NCBI GenBank assembly: GCA_020026195.1
Contig: JAHHQW010000002.1
Coordinates: 1 to 64,000, forward strand
Length of the DNA stretch: 64,000 nt
DNA from: Prevotella sp.
GTDB lineage: Bacteria; Bacteroidota; Bacteroidia; Bacteroidales; Bacteroidaceae
Direction: 5' to 3'
A program made the translations under genes and the position numbers. Shown here piece by piece: positions 42,843-51,347 of this stretch (positions are counted from its first letter, which is position 1; each line of letters opens with the position of its first letter). Under the pieces are notes generated by a model that saw only the letters and a list, made by a program, of their open reading frames with translations, was not told the DNA's origin and ran no database searches.

Positions 42843-44714
42843 TTACGCTTTCTGCTCCATTTCATCGTTTATGCTTTGCATGGCAGCTATCAGACGGTCA
42901 TTGTCCTTAGTGTCGCGTATAGCAAGACGGATGTATTTACGTCCTGTCATTCCTAACTTCTTACTACAGTCCTTTATCAGAATGTTATATCCCGAAAGGA
43001 GTTTCATGGTAAGTTCTGATGTGGAGATGTCTCCCGTAACCTCGCACAGGAAGAAGTTGGCCTGTGTGGGAATTACTCTTAAGAAAGGAACACTTCTAAG
43101 TCCTTCTTCGAGATGTCTGCGTTCTGCTACGAAATCGGCACAGGCTTCTCTATAGAATGTTACGTATTTATTGAATATCTGCATATAGAACTCTGCAAAA
43201 CTGTTGATGTTCCATATACTTACATCTTTCTTAATGCGTGATATTTCTTTTTCGTCGGCGCTGGCAATTATTCCGAGACGGAGTCCGGGAACACCATACG
43301 ACTTAGAGATACTCTTCATCACAAACATATTCTTATGTTCTTCGAGAATCTTATTGTCTAAGAGCGAATTGTGTGCATATCCGTCGCTGAAATCCACGAA
43401 TGACTCGTCAACGACAAATCTTATGTTACGTTCTGCACACCAGTCGGCTATTCTGAGAATATCTTTTATCTCAATGAAATTTCCCGAAGGATTGTCAGGG
43501 TTTACAACGAGAAGCATCGAGATGTCTTTATCTGAGAAGAACGCCATAAGTTCGTCTGCCGTATAAGAGAAATCTCTGTTGCCCGGAGCAAAAGCCACTA
43601 CGTCGTTCTTGTCCTTACGGTTTACATATTCCTCGAATGTAGGTATCGTGATGCCTATCTTTCCATCACTGTTCTCAATAACCGACTTGATAAGTTCTGC
43701 CGCGCCATTGCCTACTGCGATATAGTCCTGTTCTACTCCGAAATACTTTCCTGCAAGCAGCGAGTTTACTTTCATTCCCGAAGGATATTCGGTAAGAAGA
43801 ATGTCGAAGTTAGCACGCATCTCGTCTTTCATTCTCTGCGTAGGGAAATAGGGATTAACGAGATAGCAGTAATCTAACATCTGCGGAAAACGCCAGTATC
43901 CGCCGTAACGTGACAGATATTTAGGCAGCAGGTCTTCTGTATTTGAGAATATAGTCTCTGCAATGTCAAGATCCTGAAGGTCATCAATCTCGTACCATTT
44001 CTCGCCACCGATGGGAACAGCCCTGAAGTCGGCACCTTCAATCTGTGTTATCACACGCAGCACCTGTTCGTAATATTCGTTGTTTCCGAGAGCCTTTGTG
44101 TATGCCTCAAGGAACGGAACATATACGTTAGTTGAAAAATCTTTGCTAAAACGATAGATATTGACTGTCTTGTAATAATCGTTGACGTTGTCGTAATCGA
44201 AAGCCTTGCGCGGTACGAAATTCACGATGTTATTGTCTTTGTCAAGAAGAACCATCGTTCCGTCCATCCATGTCTCATACTTTGCCACAAGCGCAGCATT
44301 CTGATGACCGCAGTTTACTATCATCGGAATCAGATTGTCTGAGAACACAAGGTCCGACTCGAAAAGGAGCGTATCGTCCTCGCACATCTTTTCTTTTACG
44401 ATAGAAAGAGAATAGATGTTATTGGTACGGTCGTAAATGGGATTGTCTGCAAATTCGATATTAAGAGATTCGTATTTGCCTTGGAGATATCTTTTCAGGT
44501 TATCGCCTTTGTATCCCATTACAATTATCACTCTGTTGAGCGGAAGTCTTTTCGGGATACTGCCCTGCCCTTTTATTACAAAGGGGCGTTCAAGCTGTCC
44601 CAGGAGTCTGTCGATAAGACGTACACCGTTTACCTCAAGCATACATTTTGTATTCTCTTCGGTATATTTTCCTAATCTGCGCCCCATTCCGGCGGCCAAT
44701 ATGATAACCTGCAT
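42843..44714 (-). CDS. Fused nucleotidyltransferase and PLP-dependent aminotransferase/decarboxylase
   Basis: A 623-residue two-domain enzyme. Residues 1-255 form a LicC-type sugar/choline-phosphate nucleotidyltransferase: ILAAGMGRRLGKYTEENTKC with the following ML, metal-binding D121 in LLFESDLVFSD, and EIDDLQDLD. Residues about 270-623 form a fold-type I PLP domain of the HisC/CobD type: NPDNPSG (405-411), VVDESFVDF (D436) and the Schiff-base lysine K471 in MKSISKSYGVPGLRLGI. A similar fusion exists in PntC-type phosphonate cytidylyltransferases with a 2-aminoethylphosphonate transaminase; the PGLRLG segment also resembles the CobD threonine-phosphate decarboxylase. It probably makes and CDP-activates an amino-phospho group for the LicD protein. 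The exact substrate is open. Confidence 0.85.
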   Translation of the reverse strand: MQVIILAAGMGRRLGKYTEENTKCMLEVNGVRLIDRLLGQLERPFVIKGQGSIPKRLPLNRVIIVMGYKGDNLKRYLQGKYESLNIEFADNPIYDRTNNIYSLSIVKEKMCEDDTLLFESDLVFSDNLIPMIVNCGHQNAALVAKYETWMDGTMVLLDKDNNIVNFVPRKAFDYDNVNDYYKTVNIYRFSKDFSTNVYVPFLEAYTKALGNNEYYEQVLRVITQIEGADFRAVPIGGEKWYEIDDLQDLDIAETIFSNTEDLLPKYLSRYGGYWRFPQMLDYCYLVNPYFPTQRMKDEMRANFDILLTEYPSGMKVNSLLAGKYFGVEQDYIAVGNGAAELIKSVIENSDGKIGITIPTFEEYVNRKDKNDVVAFAPGNRDFSYTADELMAFFSDKDISMLLVVNPDNPSGNFIEIKDILRIADWCAERNIRFVVDESFVDFSDGYAHNSLLDNKILEEHKNMFVMKSISKSYGVPGLRLGIIASADEKEISRIKKDVSIWNINSFAEFYMQIFNKYVTFYREACADFVAERRHLEEGLRSVPFLRVIPTQANFFLCEVTGDISTSELTMKLLSGYNILIKDCSKKLGMTGRKYIRLAIRDTKDNDRLIAAMQSINDEMEQKA

Positions 44715-44844
44715 ATTTACCTATTTTAATGCAAAGGTAATGTTTGGCACGAATAAAACAAAAGAAATAGTAGCTTTTTATTTTTTACCTTCTTACTATT
44801 TGTGTACGTACACTTACGTAATATGTCAAAAAACAATTATAAAT

Positions 44845-44875
44845 TTTGTACTTTAACGCAAAACTATTACCTTTG
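44845..44875 (+). promoter_or_regulatory. Promoter of the yhhQ-queC-queF operon
   Basis: TTTG at 44845-44848 and TACCTTTG at 44868-44875 match the Bacteroidota -33/-7 consensus without mismatch, spaced 19 bases. Transcription would begin near 44882, leaving an 80-nt leader that holds the riboswitch. Confidence 0.75.
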
Positions 44876-44903
44876 CGCCCATAAACATTTATAATTTAAA
44901 AAC

Positions 44904-44958
44904 CCGCTTAAAAGGAAAGCGGTCGTGTAATCTGGCTTAACCACGTAAAAAACAGGAG
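44904..44958 (+). promoter_or_regulatory. preQ1-I riboswitch (with preceding hairpin)
   Basis: An upstream hairpin (CCGCTT with AAGCGG, 44904-44922) precedes an H-type pseudoknot candidate at 44923-44958. P1 is CGTG (44924-44927) with CACG (44942-44945). The loop CTG (44932-44934) pairs with CAG in the A-rich tail (44953-44955). The loop also has the conserved C..AACC region before the 3' P1 strand, as in preQ1 class I. The tail runs directly into AGGAG, the ribosome-binding site, which implies translational control. The downstream genes handle preQ0/preQ1, which fits exactly. P1 is short (4 bp), so confirmation by Rfam RF00522 is desirable. Confidence 0.75.
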
Positions 44959-44960
44959 AA

Positions 44961-45647
44961 ATGAAAGAGAAAAATCTCGTTTCGGTACCTTTTATGGTCT
45001 TGGGTATCATTTTTTGTATCTGCCTCGTCGCAGCTAATCTTTTAGAGACCAAAGTAATTCAGATGGGTCCTCTGTCTGCAACAGCAGGACTGATAGTTTT
45101 CCCAATTTCTTACATCATAAACGACTGTATCGCAGAGGTATGGGGTTTTCGTAAGGCGCGTCTTATAATCTGGATGGGATTCCTTATGAATTTCCTTGTC
45201 GTAGTACTCGGACAGATTGCCATCGCGCTGCCTGCTGCTTCGTTCTGGGAAGGCGAAGAGAGTTTTAATTTCGTATTCGGTCTTGCACCGCGTATAGCTG
45301 TTGCAAGTCTTACGGCTTTTTTAGCTGGTTCGTTTACCAATGCTTATGTACTGAGCAGAATGAAGGTGATGTCTCACGGTAAGAATTTCTCTGCTCGTGC
45401 GATAGTATCTACATTATTCGGCGAGGGTGTTGACTCTGTTATCTTCTTCCCTCTTGCTTTCGGAGGAATAATTCCTCTTAACGAACTGCTTATGCTTATG
45501 CTGGTACAGGTGGTGCTTAAAACTCTTTACGAAATTATCATCCTGCCCGTAACTATACGTGTGGTAAAATATATCAAACGTATAGACAACACTGATGTTT
45601 ACGACGAAAACATCTCATACAACATTCTGAAATTTAAGGAGATATAA
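44961..45647 (+). CDS. yhhQ: Queuosine precursor transporter
   Basis: A 228-residue membrane protein of the YhhQ (DUF165) family, taking up preQ0/preQ1. About six helices are visible; family motifs include VFPISYIINDCIAEVWGFRK and the later FGEGVDSVIFFPLAF. It opens an operon with queC (3 bp gap) and queF (104 bp gap). A preQ1-type riboswitch overlaps its ribosome-binding site, so import is expected to be shut off when preQ1 is plentiful. Confidence 0.93.
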   Translation: MKEKNLVSVPFMVLGIIFCICLVAANLLETKVIQMGPLSATAGLIVFPISYIINDCIAEVWGFRKARLIIWMGFLMNFLVVVLGQIAIALPAASFWEGEESFNFVFGLAPRIAVASLTAFLAGSFTNAYVLSRMKVMSHGKNFSARAIVSTLFGEGVDSVIFFPLAFGGIIPLNELLMLMLVQVVLKTLYEIIILPVTIRVVKYIKRIDNTDVYDENISYNILKFKEI

Positions 45648-45650
45648 GCC

Positions 45651-46337
45651 ATGAACAACGATAAGGTTCTGGTTATATTCAGTGGCGGACAAGACTCTAC
45701 CACCTGCCTTTTCTGGGCTAAAAAGAAATTCAAGGAAGTGTATGCTCTCAGTTTCATTTACGGACAGAAACATGTCAAGGAGGTTGAACTGGCACGTGAA
45801 ATTGCACTTAAAGCTGGTGTTAATTTCCAGACAATGGAAGTTCCTCTCATAGGAAGTCTTGGCAGAAATTCGCTTACGGACAGTACTGTTACTATGGACG
45901 AAGTGAAACCCAAGGATTCTGTTCCCAATACTTTCGTTCCCGGACGTAATATGTTTTTCATAAGTATTGGTGCCGTTTATGCACGCGAACACGGAATAAA
46001 CCATCTCGTGACTGGTGTCTCACAGACTGACTTCAGCGGTTATCCCGACTGTAGGGACTCGTTCATAAAATCGCTTAACGTTACACTGAACCTGGCTATG
46101 GATGAACAGTTCGTTATTCACACTCCGCTAATGTGGCTTGACAAGGCACAGACATGGGCGTTAGCTGACGAACTCGGAATATTTGACCTTGTTCGTAACG
46201 AGACAATGACTTGTTATAACGGCATCAAAGGTGACGGATGCGGACATTGTCCTGCTTGTACGCTGAGACGTAAGGGACTGGAGAAATATCTTGCCACCAA
46301 GAAACTGAAACATGACAAGATAAACGAAAGGCTCTGA
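45651..46337 (+). CDS. queC: 7-cyano-7-deazaguanine (preQ0) synthase
   Basis: Converts 7-carboxy-7-deazaguanine to preQ0 with ATP and ammonia. The 228-residue protein begins with the PP-loop [16 protein letters not shown] and ends with the zinc-binding cysteines in [37 protein letters not shown] is typical. Its presence next to yhhQ and queF, without queD or queE in the window, means the early pathway steps are elsewhere or are supplied by uptake. Confidence 0.96.
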   Translation: MNNDKVLVIFSGGQDSTTCLFWAKKKFKEVYALSFIYGQKHVKEVELAREIALKAGVNFQTMEVPLIGSLGRNSLTDSTVTMDEVKPKDSVPNTFVPGRNMFFISIGAVYAREHGINHLVTGVSQTDFSGYPDCRDSFIKSLNVTLNLAMDEQFVIHTPLMWLDKAQTWALADELGIFDLVRNETMTCYNGIKGDGCGHCPACTLRRKGLEKYLATKKLKHDKINERL

Positions 46338-46441
46338 AAGAATCATTTGTTTTTAATTGAACATCAACGTTTTCTCTGTGTAGGTACAAAGAAATAGTCA
46401 GATTCTTTTGCATACACAGGGATATATAATATTTTCAAAAG

Positions 46442-46897
46442 ATGGAAAGAAAAGAAGAATTATCGCTGCTTGGCAACAAAACTGTATATCGTCAGGATTA
46501 TGCTCCTGAAGTATTGGAATCGTTTGAGAACAGACACCAGGGAAATGACTACTGGGTTCGTTTCAACTGTCCTGAGTTTACAAGTCTATGTCCGATTACA
46601 GGACAACCTGACTTTGCTGAAATCAGAATAAGTTATATACCTGACGTAAAAATGGTTGAAAGTAAGAGTCTGAAACTTTATCTCTTCAGTTTCCGTAATC
46701 ACGGCGACTTCCACGAGGACTGCGTGAATATCATCATGAAGGACCTCATAAAACTGATGGACCCCAAATACATTGAGGTTACGGGACTGTTTACTCCCCG
46801 CGGCGGCATATCTATTTATCCTTACGCAAACTATGGTCGCAAAGGCACTAAATATGAAGAACTTGCTGAATACAGGATGCGCAATCATGACATATAA
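46442..46897 (+). CDS. queF: NADPH-dependent 7-cyano-7-deazaguanine reductase
   Basis: Reduces preQ0 to preQ1. At 151 residues it is the short (unimodular) form. The thioimide-forming cysteine is in [16 protein letters not shown], and the QueF motif with [20 protein letters not shown] is intact. A conserved basic/Tyr stretch is followed by [13 protein letters not shown]. Last gene of the queuosine operon; the gap of 104 bp to queC has no obvious promoter. Confidence 0.96.
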   Translation: MERKEELSLLGNKTVYRQDYAPEVLESFENRHQGNDYWVRFNCPEFTSLCPITGQPDFAEIRISYIPDVKMVESKSLKLYLFSFRNHGDFHEDCVNIIMKDLIKLMDPKYIEVTGLFTPRGGISIYPYANYGRKGTKYEELAEYRMRNHDI

Positions 46898-46921
46898 AGT
46901 ATTAGATTACAACAAGATACA

Positions 46922-46956
46922 GGGACATCATAAGAATATTATGATGTCCTTTTTTA
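46922..46956 (+). terminator. Terminator of the queuosine operon
   Basis: GGACATCATAA pairs with TTATGATGTCC and is followed by TTTTTTATTTTT, 25 bases after the queF stop. Confidence 0.9.
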
Positions 46957-47087
46957 TTTTTAGAAACTATTGACTGCCATTACATAAAGGGATAAAAAAA
47001 TTACATATACTTATATAAAGTATACGTAATACAATTTAAACAATAACTTATCTCTATGGATATATTTCAAACCTGATGCAATGTAAA

Positions 47088-48524
47088 TTACTGCAACGGT
47101 GTGTGTGTCTTAAATGAATGTTCCAGTTTCTCTACATCATCCTTGAACGTAGAATCAAGCTTTATCTTCATCTCAACCTGCGAACAGCTATGAATGACTG
47201 TAGAATGATCGCGACCTCCGATAAACTTTCCTATGCGTGAAGCCGGCATATCTGTAAGTTTCTGTGCAAGGAACATTGATACCTGTCGAGCCTTAACGAA
47301 CTGTTGCTTTCTGCTACGTCCTGTAACCTGTGAAGTTGCAACATTAAAGTACTTACATACACCATCCAGAATTCCATCTATTGTGATCGGAGCCTTTTCG
47401 TCGTCAATCTTAACTGTACGGCGTATTACCTTCTCTGCAAGTGCCATATCGATATCGCTGTTATAAACAACTGAATATGCAAGTAGAGAATTGATTACAC
47501 CTTCAAGGTCACGTACACTGCCGTTGGCTGTCTGTGCGATATACTGAATAACATCACGCGGAATAGTAAGTCCGTCGCGCTTAATCTTACATTCAAGAAT
47601 ATCTACGCAAAGCTGGATGTTTGGTTTTTCAAGCTCTGCAATAAGTCCGCAAGAGAAACGAGTAAGCAGACGGTCATGCATGCCTTTAAGATCAACCGGC
47701 GGGCGGTCGCAAGCAAGAATGATACGCTTACCATTACGGAACAGGTGATTGAACACATGGAAGAAAGCTACCTGTGTCTTTTCCTTTGCACCTGAAGCCC
47801 ATTCCTGTATATCATCGACAATCAACACGTCGATTGTCTGATAGAATGCGATGAAATCGTTAACCTTATTCTGAATGCTTGCGTTAGAATACTGAACCTG
47901 AAACAGACGTGCACTTACATAAAGTACGCGCATCTGAGGATAAAGTTCCTTAATCTTAACACCAATGGCATTGATAAGGTGAGTCTTACCACAACCCGAC
48001 GGTCCATAAATGAACATAGGGTTGAATGTGGTCTTATTAGGATGTTCGGCAATAGACATACCGACAGAACGCGGCAGCTTATTACTTGCACCTTCGATGT
48101 AATTGGCAAAAGTAAGTTTGGGATTAAGCTGCGAAGCAAGTTCCTGCGGCTGTACTCTGTCAAGAACCGATGGTGACTTGTTCAGTCCGCGGTCAGAAGA
48201 GTAGGTCTTGCCTATTTCTGCCGGAGGATTGGATGAAAGGTCCTGAGAAAGATTGTTTGTCTTGTCAGTAAGTACACGATACTGCAGCATTACAGCGTGT
48301 CCGTACACATGCCACAATACTTTCTTAAGAAGATCAACAAAATTCTGTTCAAGATATTCGAAGACAAACTGACTGGGAAGTTTAAGTGTAAGGGTATTCT
48401 TTGAATCGTCGTACGACTCAAACCCTATTGGCTTAAACCAGGTGTTGTATTGTTCGTTGGAAACATTTGACTTGATCATCTCAAGACACTGCTGCCAACG
48501 ATTTTCTGCGTTAGTTATCTTCAT
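47088..48524 (-). CDS. dnaA: Chromosomal replication initiator DnaA
   Basis: Initiates replication by binding DnaA boxes at oriC. The 478-residue protein shows all domains: an N-terminal DnaB-interacting part (WQQCLEMIKSNVSNEQYNTW), a short linker, the AAA+ core with Walker A in FIYGPSGCGKTHLINAIG and Walker B in VLIVDDIQ, and the C-terminal DNA-binding helix-turn-helix with FIGGRDHSTVIHSC. It is monocistronic. No clear DnaA-box cluster is visible on either side, in line with the observation that oriC is often not next to dnaA in Bacteroidota. Confidence 0.97.
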   Translation of the reverse strand: MKITNAENRWQQCLEMIKSNVSNEQYNTWFKPIGFESYDDSKNTLTLKLPSQFVFEYLEQNFVDLLKKVLWHVYGHAVMLQYRVLTDKTNNLSQDLSSNPPAEIGKTYSSDRGLNKSPSVLDRVQPQELASQLNPKLTFANYIEGASNKLPRSVGMSIAEHPNKTTFNPMFIYGPSGCGKTHLINAIGVKIKELYPQMRVLYVSARLFQVQYSNASIQNKVNDFIAFYQTIDVLIVDDIQEWASGAKEKTQVAFFHVFNHLFRNGKRIILACDRPPVDLKGMHDRLLTRFSCGLIAELEKPNIQLCVDILECKIKRDGLTIPRDVIQYIAQTANGSVRDLEGVINSLLAYSVVYNSDIDMALAEKVIRRTVKIDDEKAPITIDGILDGVCKYFNVATSQVTGRSRKQQFVKARQVSMFLAQKLTDMPASRIGKFIGGRDHSTVIHSCSQVEMKIKLDSTFKDDVEKLEHSFKTHTPLQ

Positions 48525-48747
48525 TTATTATTGATTTTTTCTTAGAGAAATTCCCGCGAGAAGTGTTGTCGGGAATGGTCCTTTCAAATTCCGTATGCAA
48601 ATTTCGCAAACTTTTCTGAGACTTGCAAATATTTAAATCGCTATTTTCCGAGACGTTTTCTCTACTGACAGAGGCGTTTTCTGCCAAAGCACATGATATT
48701 GAACGAATTACGGCAAAATATAAAATCTTTAGTATACTCAAAGTTTT

Positions 48748-48792
48748 GTTTAGCGCTTTTTACGCATAAAAAGGCGTAAAAAAGCACTAAAC
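48748..48792 (-). terminator. Terminator of the amidase-MCE operon
   Basis: A long inverted repeat, GTTTAGcGCTTTTTACGC with GCGTAAAAAAGCaCTAAAC, lies 11 bases after the MCE gene stop. The stem itself carries T-rich arms, so it can act in both directions. Confidence 0.75.
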
Positions 48793-48802
48793 AGACAGTA
48801 TT

Positions 48803-49705
48803 TTATTTATCTTTTTTACCGAAAATAGAGAAATGAACGTAACGTTTAGGATGCTGTCTCAGGTTGACTAACAGAGAGTCAGCAGACTTAACCGTTGCGT
48901 TGAGATTGTTATAAAGTTCGGGATCTTTCATAAGAAGTCCGAGACTACCTTCATTACTATTCAGGCTGGCCATTATCTGATGTGCATCAGTAAGTACCGT
49001 ATCAAGTTTTGCAAGTGTTGCCTCAAAATTCATGGCATTGACACGTAACATTACGCTGTCTGCACTGTTAAGCACACGGTCTGCACTTGAAGACAGTTTA
49101 GGAAGTTCTCTGTTTACACTCGCAAGCAGTGTATTGATCTGCTTGGTAGTCTTAGTAAGATCGGATGTGACATTCTCTACATTGTGCAACGTACCCTTCA
49201 TTGCGGGATCGGCAACAAGTGCATTTACGTTAGTAAGTATAGAATCCAGTTTAGGAAGCATGGCTACAAGTGTAGGAACCATATCCTTTACCTGTCCTAT
49301 AGCACCTGAATTATGTCCGCCCTCAATTACCGAACCGGGCATAATTCTTTCTCTTGGATTGTTTGCCATGAGGATGTCAAGTTTTACGTTACCTAACATA
49401 TCGCTTACAATTTCAGCACTACTGCCCTTTGGTATACGAAGATTATCGTTTACACCAATTTCAACCAGAATACTTGACTTGTGACTGTAGTCATAATTGA
49501 TATTCTTGACTACACCAACCTTATATCCATCGACATAAATAGGACTGGACGATGCGAGACCGCTGATATCTTTAAAACTTACATAGTATGTATCTGTATT
49601 TGAGAACATACTGATACCTTTAAGGAAATTAAGTCCGACATACAGCAGAACGACTCCTACTATCGCCAATAAGGCTATCTTTACTTCTTTCGTGAAATAT
49701 TTCAT
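48803..49705 (-). CDS. MCE (MlaD-like) lipid-transport protein
   Basis: A 300-residue inner-membrane-anchored periplasmic protein. One membrane helix near residues 9-27 (IALLAIVGVVLLYVGLNFL) is followed by an MCE domain with YVSFKDISGLASSSPIYVDG and VGVVKNINYD. A helical region follows with repeated Leu/Asn heptads, the usual tunnel-forming helix. Such proteins shuttle phospholipids between membranes with an MlaEF-type ABC unit, which is not in this window. It lies 7 bp after the amidase gene, a widespread Bacteroidota pair. Confidence 0.9.
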   Translation of the reverse strand: MKYFTKEVKIALLAIVGVVLLYVGLNFLKGISMFSNTDTYYVSFKDISGLASSSPIYVDGYKVGVVKNINYDYSHKSSILVEIGVNDNLRIPKGSSAEIVSDMLGNVKLDILMANNPRERIMPGSVIEGGHNSGAIGQVKDMVPTLVAMLPKLDSILTNVNALVADPAMKGTLHNVENVTSDLTKTTKQINTLLASVNRELPKLSSSADRVLNSADSVMLRVNAMNFEATLAKLDTVLTDAHQIMASLNSNEGSLGLLMKDPELYNNLNATVKSADSLLVNLRQHPKRYVHFSIFGKKDK

Positions 49706-49712
49706 ATCTATA

Positions 49713-50894
49713 TTATTTTCTGTTATTCTTAAACTCTCTTATTGCCTCACGAATATCTACTTTCTGTCCGTCTCTGAACGCTACAATGAAAGCTTCGGGG
49801 AACTTGGAGAGTATTGACTTTCTTAATCTGTATATTTCATTATAATTTGAAGAACATCCGACGGTGTATTTACTTACTCCGTTTTCGACATATCGTTCTG
49901 CATCAAGTCCCTTGAAAGACCTGCTTCCCTTAGGGAGTTTGACGCCAGCCATAATCTGTACCTTAAATACAAGTTCTGACCGTGACGCACCTGACTTTAC
50001 AGATTCTATTTTTTCTTCAGGCTTTGTTTTCTTCTCTACTAACTTATTTTCAGGTGCAGATACAGAAGTGTCCTCTGCATCATGCACAAATTTTTCTTCA
50101 TTTTGCAGTATACGTGCAGTTTTTCCGTGCTTATCATATTTTTTACGATAAGACACAAAAGCATTGTATATGCCACGTGCCATCTTATCAAGCTGAGATG
50201 AATTGTTCATAAGTCGCTCTTCCGAAGGAGTGCTGATGAAACCAAGTTCTATAAGACAGCTTGGCATCATGGTACATCTGAGTACAAGGAAACCTGCCTG
50301 ATGTACACCGCGATTAGGTCGTCCGGCATAAGCACATACTTCTCGCTGTACCATCTTAGCCATATCAACACTCTGAGACATGTGTTTGTCCTGCATGAAT
50401 TCGAACATTATATAGCTTTCTGAAGAACGCGGGTCGAAACCGGCATATTTCTGTTCGTAATTATCCTCGACAAGAATAACTGAGTTTTCGCGCATCGCAA
50501 CCTCAAGATTGTCTTCTGCACGATGCATACCAAGAGTATAGGTTTCTATACCGCGTGCGGTAGTACCCCTTGCAAGCGAATTGGTATGTATTGATATAAA
50601 AAGGTCTGCCTTATTCTTATTGGCTATGTCGGCACGTGTGTTAAGAGGAATGAAAATATCATTCTTACGTGTATAAATAACTTTTACGTCGGGACAATTA
50701 TTCTCGACGTATCTTCCGAATGCAAGTGCCACTTTAAGATTTATATCTTTTTCGTGATACTTCAACTTTCTTGCCGGTGCTCCAATATCCTTTCCTCCGT
50801 GTCCGGCATCGATGACAAGAACGAACTTATCATCTGCTGCTATATTTAACAGCGGAAAGAGACAAATAAGCAATATTATTAATTTCTTAAACAT
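49713..50894 (-). CDS. N-acetylmuramoyl-L-alanine amidase with SPOR-like C-terminus
   Basis: Cleaves the amide bond between MurNAc and the peptide stem during cell separation. The 393-residue protein has a signal peptide (cleavage near IAA-DD) and an Amidase_3 domain. Zinc ligands are expected at H32 in VIDAGHGGKD, at the glutamate in KYHEKDINLKVAL and at the histidine in FISIHTNS, with the catalytic glutamate in CLIELGFIST. After a charged linker (residues 255-305) a SPOR-like domain binds denuded glycan (VQIMAGVKLPKGSRSFKGL, then YTVGCSSNYNEIYRLRKSI). It is cotranscribed with the MCE gene. Confidence 0.92.
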   Translation of the reverse strand: MFKKLIILLICLFPLLNIAADDKFVLVIDAGHGGKDIGAPARKLKYHEKDINLKVALAFGRYVENNCPDVKVIYTRKNDIFIPLNTRADIANKNKADLFISIHTNSLARGTTARGIETYTLGMHRAEDNLEVAMRENSVILVEDNYEQKYAGFDPRSSESYIMFEFMQDKHMSQSVDMAKMVQREVCAYAGRPNRGVHQAGFLVLRCTMMPSCLIELGFISTPSEERLMNNSSQLDKMARGIYNAFVSYRKKYDKHGKTARILQNEEKFVHDAEDTSVSAPENKLVEKKTKPEEKIESVKSGASRSELVFKVQIMAGVKLPKGSRSFKGLDAERYVENGVSKYTVGCSSNYNEIYRLRKSILSKFPEAFIVAFRDGQKVDIREAIREFKNNRK

Positions 50895-50962
50895 ACGGTA
50901 AGACTTTTACAATGCAAAAATAGGCATTAAAAATGTAAATACAAGAGAATTTAAAGAGATAA

Positions 50963-51331
50963 TTAGTTTTCGGCATGCATCTCGACGCATACATCGTCAC
51001 ATTCTGCCCCCATTGGCGGATTTATCTTCTTTAATTTTATGTCTACAGACGTTATCAAAGGATATGTATCAAACAGTCTGGATATGATTCTGCCTGCAAC
51101 ATGTTCAATGAGTTTGGATGTCTGGTACATTTCTTTTTTCACCAGTTCGTATACCTCAGCATAATTCAACGTATCGCAGACATCGTCAGACAAAAGTGAT
51201 GCCGCAAAAGGATAAGCAATACGGAGGCTCACTTCGAAAGTGCCCCCCGTATACTGTTCCTGCGGCATCACCCCGTGACGCGCCCTGAAACGCATGTTGT
51301 CTAAGCATACATATGTTTCGGTTATTTTCAT
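50963..51331 (-). CDS. folB: Dihydroneopterin aldolase
   Basis: Folate pathway enzyme that splits 7,8-dihydroneopterin to 6-hydroxymethyl-dihydropterin and glycolaldehyde. The 122-residue protein has the family pattern: RARHGVMPQEQYTGGTFEV with the substrate-binding glutamate region, LNYAEVYELVK, SKLIEHVAGRI and the C-terminal lysine in KKINPPMGAECDDV. It starts 16 bp after the nrdJ stop on the same strand, so cotranscription is likely; both serve nucleotide and one-carbon metabolism. Confidence 0.93.
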   Translation of the reverse strand: MKITETYVCLDNMRFRARHGVMPQEQYTGGTFEVSLRIAYPFAASLLSDDVCDTLNYAEVYELVKKEMYQTSKLIEHVAGRIISRLFDTYPLITSVDIKLKKINPPMGAECDDVCVEMHAEN

Positions 51332-51347
51332 TTCTTTCGTTTAATGT

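Noticed and set aside
42843..44714. Two separate genes joined by a sequencing error
   Set aside because: The frame is continuous across the linker near residues 255-270, and the same domain order is known from PntC-type fusions.
47000..48800. Replication origin next to dnaA
   Set aside because: I found no cluster of TTATCCACA-type boxes in the flanking intergenic sequence.
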